Assembly (NCBI RefSeq): GCF_030123065.1
Contig: NZ_CP126093.1
Span: 2,236,001-2,300,000, forward strand
Direction: 5' to 3'
DNA: 64,000 nucleotides
Source of the DNA: Neobacillus sp. DY30
GTDB taxonomy: Bacteria; Bacillota; Bacilli; Bacillales; Cytobacillaceae
The notes under the pieces were generated by a model. That model saw only the letters and a program-made list of their open reading frames with translations. It searched no databases and was not told the origin of the DNA. Positions 1 to 7,265 of this stretch are shown in pieces. Position 1 is the stretch's first letter, and each line of letters begins with the position of its first letter. The translations under genes were made by a program, and so were the position numbers.

Positions 1-1
1 T

Positions 2-931
2 GTTCATGCCTTTCAAGGGACACCTGCTGGATTCCGTTATGAAAATGGAAAATTCCTAGATATCGATCCTTGGGCCGCTTTTTTTAATCCAAGCTTCTTT
101 GTTACTGCTGGACATGTGGCATTGTCTGCCTATGTAGTGGGGGCTTTTGTTGTTGCATCTGTTGCGTCCTTTAAAATGATGAAAAATAAAATCGGGTCAA
201 GAGTATATCTGTTTCATCAAAAAGCACTCGTCCTAAGTCTGGTCGTAGGTGGTATCTTTGCTTTTCTAACTGCTATAAATGGACATGAATCGGCTCAATA
301 CCTTCATAAATACCAGCCGGAAAAATTAGCTGCAGCAGAAGGGTTATTTGAAACACAATCCCATGCACCCTTAGCCATTGGTGGTTTTACGGACAAAGAA
401 ACGAAGGAAATTAAAGGAGCTATTGAAATACCTTGGGCGCTGAGTTTTCTCGCGGGGAACAGCTTTGATACCGTGGTTGTCGGTTTAAACGATTTTCCAG
501 AAGAACTATGGCCGCCATTATTCATCCATACTCTTTTTAATGGAATGGTGTTTATAGGCTCGGCACTGATTATGGTTCCTTTGCTTGTTTTTGCATGGAG
601 GAAATTTCTCAAAAAAACACATTACCCAAAGATTATGCTTTGGGGGCTGGTTACGACAGGTCCTCTGGCAGTGATCGCCATTGAATGCGGTTGGATTTTT
701 GCCTGCACTGGCCGTCAGCCATGGGTAATCTACCATATCTTTTCGACAGCAGAGTCTGCAACGACGGCAACGAACTTAGGTACACTTTTTATATCGTTTA
801 TTGTTGTTTACATTATCCTAGGGCTTTCTGTGGTGTTCGTATTACTCTATTTCTTTAGAAAAAATACAGAATTAGATGATATCGAACGGGCAGAGAAAAA
901 AGGCATCCCATTATTTAGTTCAAATTCGTAG
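2..931 (+). CDS. cydA: cytochrome bd oxidase subunit I, C-terminal part
   Basis: The frame is open from the window edge, so the N-terminus lies outside. About 309 residues are visible out of the roughly 440-470 usual for CydA. The fragment shows several hydrophobic membrane spans and the family signature GRQPW within ECGWIFACTGRQPWVIY, which is diagnostic of subunit I of the cytochrome bd quinol oxidase. It oxidises quinol and carries the haems at the cytoplasmic membrane. The stop is 12 bp before the next gene, which encodes subunit II, so the two form an operon. The short, weakly charged quinol loop resembles the Bacillus YthA/cyanide-insensitive branch, but that subtype is inference. The first in-frame GTG in the window (116) is internal, because coding similarity (NPSFFVTAGH) continues upstream of it. 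Confidence 0.93.
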   Translation, partial: VHAFQGTPAGFRYENGKFLDIDPWAAFFNPSFFVTAGHVALSAYVVGAFVVASVASFKMMKNKIGSRVYLFHQKALVLSLVVGGIFAFLTAINGHESAQYLHKYQPEKLAAAEGLFETQSHAPLAIGGFTDKETKEIKGAIEIPWALSFLAGNSFDTVVVGLNDFPEELWPPLFIHTLFNGMVFIGSALIMVPLLVFAWRKFLKKTHYPKIMLWGLVTTGPLAVIAIECGWIFACTGRQPWVIYHIFSTAESATTATNLGTLFISFIVVYIILGLSVVFVLLYFFRKNTELDDIERAEKKGIPLFSSNS

Positions 932-943
932 GAGGAATAACAA

Positions 944-1984
944 ATGGCTGATGCTCTAATTGCAATTACCGTGCTATGGGGTTTCGTGTTTATTTATGCT
1001 GTCATGGCCACAATGGATTTTGGAGCCGGTTTTTGGTCAATGATTTACATTAATCGGGAAAAAACAAAGGCAACCAACATTGCCAATCGGTATTTATCAC
1101 CTACTTGGGAAGTAACAAATACCTTTATTGTTGCGTTAGTCGTTGCTGTTTACAGCCTTTTTCCAAGTGCGGCCTACACTCTAGGGACAATTTTACTGAT
1201 TCCAGGCAGCTTAATTCTGCTTTTACTTGCATTACGGAGTGCCTTTTTAGTTTTTTCAAATATAGCTACGGAATATAAAAAGCCGCTAACTTACATTTCT
1301 GGCATTGCGGGAATTATTATTCCTGGCCTGTTAATTAGCGTTTTGCCAATTACGCATGGTCACTATGTTGATTTTACAGACGGCAGCGTGAATTTAAACC
1401 TTAACAGGCTTTTTTCGAGTCCCAATGAATATGCCTTTATAGGGTTTGCCATCACGAGTACACTTTTCCTCTCTTCTTTATTATTAGCGGATTATTCGAA
1501 AGCTTCGAATGAAATGGAGGCGTACCGAGTTTACCTTCGCGATGGAAAAATCCTGGGTCCGATTTCATTGATTATGGCGTTACTGATTATGCTTACGTTA
1601 AAAAATGAAGTCGGTTGGCTGTATGATAAGATGATGGAGGATCTTCCATTATTATTAATATCGGTTGGCTTCTTTTTAATAATAGGTTTTGGTTTATATG
1701 CGCCAAACCCTTTCAAAAAAGGGGAGCGTGGCATGCCAAGACTCGCTGTCATTGCCGTTACGATTCAATACCTGATTGCAAGCTATGTCTATGGAAAGGC
1801 CCATTTGCCGTATATCATCTATCCGAATGTTACCATTGAGTCCGCCTTTACAGACCCTAACTCCTTTAGAGCCGTGTTTATCACCTATATTGTCGGTTTC
1901 GCGATCCTGTTCCCAGGCTTTATTTACTTTTGGAGTTTATTCATGAATGATAAACGATATTTGAGGCAAAAGGGGAACCAGTAG
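944..1984 (+). CDS. cydB: cytochrome bd oxidase subunit II
   Basis: A 346-residue polytopic membrane protein beginning MADALIAITVLWGF, with eight or nine hydrophobic spans, encoded directly behind the subunit I gene with a GGAGGAAT ribosome site. The early TMDFGAGFW segment is the characteristic first-helix motif of CydB/YthB. Together with CydA it forms the bd-type terminal oxidase that reduces oxygen with quinol as donor. Length and gene order fit the family. No small CydS-type subunit with a clear start could be identified directly downstream. Only a startless coding remnant follows. Confidence 0.92.
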   Translation: MADALIAITVLWGFVFIYAVMATMDFGAGFWSMIYINREKTKATNIANRYLSPTWEVTNTFIVALVVAVYSLFPSAAYTLGTILLIPGSLILLLLALRSAFLVFSNIATEYKKPLTYISGIAGIIIPGLLISVLPITHGHYVDFTDGSVNLNLNRLFSSPNEYAFIGFAITSTLFLSSLLLADYSKASNEMEAYRVYLRDGKILGPISLIMALLIMLTLKNEVGWLYDKMMEDLPLLLISVGFFLIIGFGLYAPNPFKKGERGMPRLAVIAVTIQYLIASYVYGKAHLPYIIYPNVTIESAFTDPNSFRAVFITYIVGFAILFPGFIYFWSLFMNDKRYLRQKGNQ

Positions 1985-2118
1985 GATCAGAACCGGATAG
2001 CCTGGTCATTGTCGGCATAGAGGATATTCACCTTGCCTACATACCTGGCAACGCGACCCGTATCCGTGTTAAAGCATCAGGTGATTTAGTACAAGTTGAA
2101 ATGAATGAACTGGTGTAG
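1954..2118 (+). pseudogene. startless coding remnant after cydB
   Basis: Overlapping the last codons of cydB in another frame there is an open frame that reads as plausible protein (…SLVIVGIEDIHLAYIPG… ending VQVEMNELV) for about 50 codons up to a TAG at 2116. It has no ATG, GTG or TTG start near its beginning and no ribosome site. It looks like the 3' end of a gene whose front was lost. I do not recognise the family. The ending resembles a small beta-barrel ligand-binding domain only loosely. It could also be chance coding potential. Confidence 0.35.
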
Positions 2119-2134
2119 GAGTAAACTGGATAAG

Positions 2135-2252
2135 AAAAGCGCAAGCGCCCTGTTAAGCCTCGACAAGCAAATGTTATCCACCCGGAAAGTCGCTCTTTGA
2201 CTTTTTGGATCGAGGTTATTTGACCTCGAAGGGCTGGGCGCAGGAGTTAGAC
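2135..2252 (+). repeat. Bacillaceae-type intergenic repeat (GCGCAAGCGCC family)
   Basis: The segment begins AAAAGCGCAAGCGCCC and ends with GGGCTGGGCGC, the two ends being roughly complementary. A second internal pair is CTCGACAAG near the start and GACCTCGAAG near the end. From general knowledge, elements with an AAGCGCAAGCGCC head and a CCCGACAAG core are scattered between genes in many Bacillus-like genomes and fold into long hairpins. Only one copy is in this window, so the family assignment rests on recall. Confidence 0.55.
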
Positions 2253-2261
2253 AGTTAACGT

Positions 2262-2293
2262 AAAAAAGCTCTAGTCCAATCTAGAGCTTTTTC
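2262..2293 (+). terminator. rho-independent terminator
   Basis: Perfect stem AAAAAGCTCTAG / CTAGAGCTTTTT with a short loop. It lies between the rightward cyd operon and the leftward kinase gene and can serve both directions, because there are A and T runs on both sides. Confidence 0.8.
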
Positions 2294-2385
2294 TAATACT
2301 GCTGATTATCAAATATTGCAGGAAAAAAATATGAGCATAGAAACATACATAGGGGAAATCAAAAATAAAACATTAATCATGCTAA

Positions 2386-4950
2386 TTAAAAGTACTTTTG
2401 AATGGCATCCGGAGGATCTTGACGATAAGCCAGTTTCCAAACCTTTAAGATATTTTCTTTTGTTACTTTCATCGCTGGTACAACATAGAAAGGAGCTACT
2501 TCCTTCCCAAGTAATGAATATCCCGCAATAATTGCTTGTGCAACTCCATTTTCATAAGGTAATTGCGCTCCAAGACCTTTAATATTTCCTCCAGAAGCAA
2601 TTTGATATGCTGCACTACTTCCCAAATCAACGGTCGTAATGACTATATCAGTTTTCCCTGCTTTACGTGCTGCAGCTAGTACTCCTTTCGCGGGTTCATC
2701 CCAAATGGCAAAAATACCATCTAAATCTGGATTTTTTGCTAACATACCAGTGGCTGCTTTTTCCGCATCGTTTGGGGTGGTAATTCCAGTACGTACAACA
2801 ATTTTAATATTTGGATATTTTTCTTTAATCGTAGTTTCGAATGCTTCTATACGCTGATTATTTACAAAGAAATCAACATTGTGGAAAATAATACCAATCT
2901 TACCTTTTCCTTTAAGTTCTTTACCCATAATCTCGGCTGCGAATATACCATTTCCATAGTTGTCAGATGTAACAACGCTCACATAATCTTTGCTAAATTC
3001 TAATCCTTCAGGCATGCTATCCATAAGAATTAGTTTGATTCCTGCTTCAGCAGCCTTTTTAAAAGCGGGAGCAGTTGCAACTGGATCAACCGGTAAGCTA
3101 ACGATAACATCTGGTTTTTTAGCCATGATTATTTCGATATCTATTAATTGTTTTTCAGGCTTAAATTGTGCATCCGTAACAGCAACAACTTCAATACCCA
3201 TTTTTTCAAAAGTATCTTTCAAACCATTAATGATCGCCGTTGAAAAATCATTTTCAGTATAGTGCATGGCAACAGCTGCCTTATAATTCATTTCCTTAAG
3301 CTTTTTCAGGTCTTTCAACGATAACTGGAGTGTTTTGGCTGAAATAGCCTCCTCTCCATGCGGCCCTGTGCTTAAAATTTCTTCATCCGGAATATTTTGG
3401 TTAATCGTACTATTCAGCGTTTCTCTTATGATGGTCAAAAACTCTTTTACATTAAAGGGTTTTGTTACATAATTATCAAACCCCTTGTCTAATGTATATT
3501 GAATATCCTGCGGAAGCGCATTGGCACTTACAGCAATTACGGCAATATCTTTTGTTTGTTTTATTGTTTTTAACCTATCAAATATTTCATAGCCATGGAT
3601 ATCGGGAAGGTTTAGATCAAGCAGAATCAAGTCCACTTTTTCATTCGCTGCCATTTCTAATCCTTCTTTTCCGGAACGAGCGGATAAAAGCGTATAGGAA
3701 GGCTGCGATTTCATGATGTTCCTTACTAGGTTTACGTTCGACGGGTTATCTTCAATATACAGTAAACGGTAGTCATCTGCCCTCCGGATATTATCCTTAG
3801 TAAGTTCAACCTCTTCACCCCATCTCATCACAGGCTTTAAATCATGGGGAAGAGGGAGGCTAAAGCAAAAATCACTTCCTAAACCTTTTTGACTCGTTAC
3901 ACTAATTTGCCCTCCCATTAGCTGGACGAGCTGTTTTACTAAAGACAATCCAATACCTGTACCTTCTTCTTGTGTCCCTTCAATTCTGTAAAAGGGAACA
4001 AATACCTTTTGATATTCTTCAACTGAAATTCCGACCCCTGTATCCGCAACATGAATGACCTGCTCGTTTCCTTTCAAATATGAGAATATCATGACTTTGC
4101 CACCTTCCCGATTATATTTGATCGCATTATCGAGAAGATTAAGAAAGATTTGTTTAAGACGAATGGGATCGGCAAGAATAAATATGTTTTGCCAGTAATC
4201 CAATTGGTTATGTATACTAATTCGCTTATTCTTGGCCAGTGGCTGCACGATATTGATACATTCATTGATAATCGTTAGAAGATCAATCTCTTCAATCGAT
4301 ACTTTTATATGGCCCGTCTCTATTCTTGATAAATCTAAAATATCGTTAATTATACTTAATAAATGTCTCCCTCCACTTAAAATCTCTTGGACAAAATCAC
4401 GCTGATCATCATTTAAGGTTTCTTCAATTTCTAATAGCTGTGCAAAACCAAGGATTCCATTCAATGGTGTACGGAGTTCATGACTCATTTTAGACAGAAA
4501 GTCGGATTTAGCCATATTTGCTTTTTCTGCCTCTTCTTTAGCTTGAATTAAGGCATTTTTCATCTTTTTGCGTTCGGTGATATCAGAAATGGTAACAAGG
4601 GCAGCCTGTTCTTCATTATCACAAATTTTAAGAGGCGTTGAATTGACTGAGATCCATTTAGGTTCCTTATTCCCGTCGTTAATACCTAATATGAAATCAT
4701 GGAAAGGAATACCATCCTTAAGTGTTATTATTCCTGGTAACTGAGAATAGGGTAACGGTGATCCGTCTTCATTTATATATTCTAGTTGCATCAAGCTGGA
4801 TTCAGTTAAGAACTCTGATTTAATCCCCAGTATTTTTTCTGCATTTTCATTTAGGGCAACCATTTTCCCCGACTTTTCAAGAATCATTACACATTCGGAC
4901 ATGGTCCGAAGAACTTCCTTATATAAATTATCTTTATAAAAGATTTCCAT
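2386..4950 (-). CDS. hybrid sensor histidine kinase-receiver protein with C-terminal sugar-binding-protein domain
   Basis: An 854-residue protein without signal peptide or membrane span. Domains in order: PAS at about 10-125; short coiled coil; HisKA with phospho-acceptor H157 in SHELRTPLNG; ATPase domain with NLLDNAIKYN (271-280), DTGVGIS and GTGIGLSL; receiver at about 395-512 with D445 and K497; then, from residue 516, a full Peripla_BP_4-type sugar-binding domain running to the C-terminus. This last part aligns end to end, with more than half the residues identical by eye, with the lipoprotein encoded at 7266-8438, starting just after that protein's signal and linker. The expected role is cytoplasmic ligand sensing with phosphorelay to the divergent LytTR regulator at 5141. 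The role and partner are inference. The fusion is direct observation. The ribosome site is GGTGGAG before the ATG. Confidence 0.9.
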   Translation of the reverse strand: MEIFYKDNLYKEVLRTMSECVMILEKSGKMVALNENAEKILGIKSEFLTESSLMQLEYINEDGSPLPYSQLPGIITLKDGIPFHDFILGINDGNKEPKWISVNSTPLKICDNEEQAALVTISDITERKKMKNALIQAKEEAEKANMAKSDFLSKMSHELRTPLNGILGFAQLLEIEETLNDDQRDFVQEILSGGRHLLSIINDILDLSRIETGHIKVSIEEIDLLTIINECINIVQPLAKNKRISIHNQLDYWQNIFILADPIRLKQIFLNLLDNAIKYNREGGKVMIFSYLKGNEQVIHVADTGVGISVEEYQKVFVPFYRIEGTQEEGTGIGLSLVKQLVQLMGGQISVTSQKGLGSDFCFSLPLPHDLKPVMRWGEEVELTKDNIRRADDYRLLYIEDNPSNVNLVRNIMKSQPSYTLLSARSGKEGLEMAANEKVDLILLDLNLPDIHGYEIFDRLKTIKQTKDIAVIAVSANALPQDIQYTLDKGFDNYVTKPFNVKEFLTIIRETLNSTINQNIPDEEILSTGPHGEEAISAKTLQLSLKDLKKLKEMNYKAAVAMHYTENDFSTAIINGLKDTFEKMGIEVVAVTDAQFKPEKQLIDIEIIMAKKPDVIVSLPVDPVATAPAFKKAAEAGIKLILMDSMPEGLEFSKDYVSVVTSDNYGNGIFAAEIMGKELKGKGKIGIIFHNVDFFVNNQRIEAFETTIKEKYPNIKIVVRTGITTPNDAEKAATGMLAKNPDLDGIFAIWDEPAKGVLAAARKAGKTDIVITTVDLGSSAAYQIASGGNIKGLGAQLPYENGVAQAIIAGYSLLGKEVAPFYVVPAMKVTKENILKVWKLAYRQDPPDAIQKYF

Positions 4951-5019
4951 TTTTTCTCCACCATTCCCTTTCGATTCGAAAAAACTACCTAAGCCGGATG
5001 TACTGTCTTATACTGTAAG

Positions 5020-5109
5020 TAGTTAGATTGCCTACTAACTAAAAAATAAGAAGTCATTTATTTCATTTTTTCACATATTATCTAGTTAATACGTTATGTG
5101 ATATAGTTT
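5020..5109 (+). promoter_or_regulatory. candidate LytTR-type direct repeats in the divergent promoter
   Basis: TAGTTA at 5020 and 5083 and TAGTTT at 5104 lie in the 190-bp divergent promoter region between the kinase and regulator genes. The last two are 21 bp apart and the first is 63 bp (three times 21) upstream. LytTR proteins usually bind two direct half-sites about two helical turns apart. The motif is short and AT-rich, so chance is a real alternative. Confidence 0.3.
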
Positions 5110-5140
5110 AAACCAAACTTAATTACATGAGGGATGATTT

Positions 5141-5857
5141 ATGAAAGTTTTGATTGCAGAGGACAATGCACCATCTAGAAAATTGTTAAAGCATCTGATT
5201 AAATCTGTTCCGAACTATCAAATTGTCGGAGAAGCAGTAAATGGTGAGGATTTAATCAACAAGGTAATGATGGAAAAGCCCGACATCGTGTTAGTTGATA
5301 TTAACATGCCTTTATTGAACGGAATGGAAGCGGTTAAATCGTGTAAAAAAATTCTGCCAACCTTGCAGGTTATTTTTATCACAGGCCATGATGAATACGC
5401 GCTGGAAGCCTTTGGGGTGAATGCGATCGATTACATTGTAAAACCGATTGAAAGGGGCAGGCTTTATTCCGCTTTAGAGCGGGCAGCAGCCTTTTCGAAG
5501 AAAACCGGCACGGTTACGCCATCTGCTCCTGTCAAAAAGGATTTAATGATCAAACAGCGTAACCAGTATTCTTTTATTCCGTTAGAGGAGATTATTTTTA
5601 TTGAAAGAGCTGACCGAAAGTCCGTCATTCATACGGTTAATCAAAAAATTGAGTTAAATGAAGCGTTAACCGACCTTGAAGAAATTCTTGATTCGCGATT
5701 TGTTGCCTCCCATCGTTCTTATATTATCAATTTGCAACATTTAACGAAAATTGAAGCGGCTGGCCAATCGTACAATGCCTATTTTAAAAATTATGAAGAG
5801 ACTGCAAAGGTTTCGAAGAATAAGCTTGCAGAGTTGCAAAAATGTAAATCGTTGTAA
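5141..5857 (+). CDS. LytTR-family response regulator
   Basis: A 238-residue two-domain protein. The receiver occupies about 1-120, with phospho-acceptor D53 in IVLVDINMP, switch residue T81 region and K101 in IVKPI. The LytTR DNA-binding domain occupies about 132-235 and includes IPLEEIIFIERADRKSVIHT and FVASHRSYIIN. The ATG follows GAGGGATGATTT. It is transcribed divergently from the hybrid kinase 190 bp away, which makes it the obvious phosphate acceptor of that system, and it ends in its own terminator. By analogy with LytTR regulators it activates transcription by binding direct repeats. Candidate targets are its own promoter and the sugar-binding-protein gene downstream. No target is proven by sequence. 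Confidence 0.9.
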   Translation: MKVLIAEDNAPSRKLLKHLIKSVPNYQIVGEAVNGEDLINKVMMEKPDIVLVDINMPLLNGMEAVKSCKKILPTLQVIFITGHDEYALEAFGVNAIDYIVKPIERGRLYSALERAAAFSKKTGTVTPSAPVKKDLMIKQRNQYSFIPLEEIIFIERADRKSVIHTVNQKIELNEALTDLEEILDSRFVASHRSYIINLQHLTKIEAAGQSYNAYFKNYEETAKVSKNKLAELQKCKSL

Positions 5858-5861
5858 AAAG

Positions 5862-5903
5862 TAAGGCTCAGTAATGAAAAATTACTGGGTCTTATTTTTT
5901 TTT
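5862..5903 (+). terminator. rho-independent terminator
   Basis: TAAGGCTCAGTAAT pairs with ATTACTGGGTCTTA around a GAAAA loop and is followed by a long T run. Confidence 0.85.
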
Positions 5904-6009
5904 AAAAAAAAGCTTTTTTTGTTCGAATGAATGAAATGGCTTTCTGGATGAAAAAAACTAGTAGCCAATTGGACAAAAAGCTTGTCTGAAGGCGATTAGA
6001 CGACAGTTT

Positions 6010-6023
6010 TGTAATCGATTACA
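6010..6023 (+). promoter_or_regulatory. LacI-type operator upstream of lacI-family gene
   Basis: The perfect 14-bp palindrome TGTAATCGATTACA has the central CG and spacing typical of LacI/CcpA-family operators. It lies 39 bp before the regulator's start codon, and a related site (TGTAAACGATTACT) precedes the sugar-binding-protein gene. This suggests autoregulation plus control of the neighbour. Confidence 0.65.
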
Positions 6024-6061
6024 ATCCGAGTATAGAAACAGGAAAGGAAAAGAGAACAGAG

Positions 6062-7057
6062 ATGGTTGGGATTGTGGATGTAGCAAAAAAGGCTAATGTT
6101 TCAACTGCAACAGTATCTCGTGTATTAACAAAGCCTGAAACAGTTAGGGGAACAACGACGGAAAAAGTGTTAAAGGCGATTGAAGCATTGAATTATCAGC
6201 CTAATATCTTAGCACGCCAGCTAAGAAGACTCGAAACGAAGACAATTCTAGTCGTTGTGCCTGACATTACAAATCCCTTTTTTTCAAAGGTGTTAAGGGG
6301 GATTGAAGCTGTCGCAGTTGCAAAAGGATATCAGGTTTTACTCGGTGATACAGGCAATGATGTGGAACGAGAAAAGGGGTATTTAAACATCCTGCAGCAA
6401 AAAAAAGCAGATGGAATGGTTTTATTAACCGCCAGAATGGATGCAGCAGCCGTTGAAGAGGTGGCCCGAAGTTTTCCGGTGGTGCTGGCATGTGAATATA
6501 TTGAAGGCTCCAGGATCCCAACTGTTTCCATTGATAACATCAGTGGTGCCAGAAAGGCAACGGAATATTTAATCGATTTGGGACACGAAAGAATTGGCTG
6601 CATCACTGGACCTCTCGATATCGTATTGAGCCGAGACCGCCTCAAAGGATTTTATCAGGCGATGGCAAGGAAAAACCTTATCGTTGACCCCGTGTTAGTC
6701 CAGGAGGGTGACTTCTCATTTGATAGCGGTTTTAATCTCATGATGAAGTTTTTCGCTCTTGGCCAACTCCCAACAGCGATATTCGCTGCAAGCGATGATA
6801 TGGCCATGGGAGTGATTAAGGCGATTAAATCAAAGGGTCTTAAGGTTCCTGAGGATATTTCGGTTCTAGGTTTTGATAATCTAAAATTTTCCTCCATATT
6901 TGAACCGGGTCTTACAACGATTGCACAGCCAGCATTCGAAATTGGTGAGAACGCGATGGAATTACTGATGAAGCTCATCAACAAAGAGGAAGTCAAACGC
7001 GAGCAAATTATCTTAGCTGACCAGTTGGTTGTAAGGGAGTCTGTCAGAACTATTTAA
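6062..7057 (+). CDS. LacI-family transcriptional regulator
   Basis: 331 residues. The N-terminal helix-turn-helix plus hinge helix (VDVAKKANVSTATVSRVLT … NYQPNILARQLR) is typical of LacI/GalR/CcpA proteins. It is followed by a periplasmic-binding-like effector domain (DITNPFFSKVLRGIE, ASDDMAMGVIKAI, VLGFDN), full length for the family. The start ATG follows GGAAAGGAAAAG. It lies between the LytTR regulator and a sugar-binding lipoprotein gene, with palindromic operators in front of itself and in front of the lipoprotein gene, so it is most likely the local repressor responding to the imported sugar. The sugar is not identifiable from sequence. Confidence 0.92.
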   Translation: MVGIVDVAKKANVSTATVSRVLTKPETVRGTTTEKVLKAIEALNYQPNILARQLRRLETKTILVVVPDITNPFFSKVLRGIEAVAVAKGYQVLLGDTGNDVEREKGYLNILQQKKADGMVLLTARMDAAAVEEVARSFPVVLACEYIEGSRIPTVSIDNISGARKATEYLIDLGHERIGCITGPLDIVLSRDRLKGFYQAMARKNLIVDPVLVQEGDFSFDSGFNLMMKFFALGQLPTAIFAASDDMAMGVIKAIKSKGLKVPEDISVLGFDNLKFSSIFEPGLTTIAQPAFEIGENAMELLMKLINKEEVKREQIILADQLVVRESVRTI

Positions 7058-7128
7058 AAATTTTTAATAAGAAATGTAATCCTTTGCATTTTTGGGAAGT
7101 CCATGAGATTCCTATTCTATCTCTTAAA

Positions 7129-7142
7129 TGTAAACGATTACT
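7129..7142 (+). promoter_or_regulatory. LacI-type operator upstream of sugar-binding-protein gene
   Basis: TGTAAACGATTACT differs from the perfect palindrome at 6010-6023 at two positions and lies about 125 bp before the start of the binding-protein gene. It is probably bound by the LacI protein encoded at 6062. CcpA binding is an alternative, since the core resembles cre. Confidence 0.55.
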
Positions 7143-7265
7143 AGATAAAATTTACTAAACTTTCAATTTATGAAAAGGGGGTGGTGCCACACTTTAGATT
7201 CTAAGGGTGGTGCCAACAAAATAACGAGCTTTAACTAAATAACTAAAATAGTGGGGGTTAATCAA

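Noticed and set aside
2316..2531. A rightward 71-codon open frame after the cyd terminator
   Set aside because: It overlaps the 3' end of the kinase gene on the other strand and has no ribosome site.
2386..4950. Assembly chimera between a kinase gene and the binding-protein gene
   Set aside because: The fused domain differs from the lipoprotein at many positions along its full length and has its own stop, so it is not copied from the neighbouring locus by assembly error. Read-level confirmation is still desirable.
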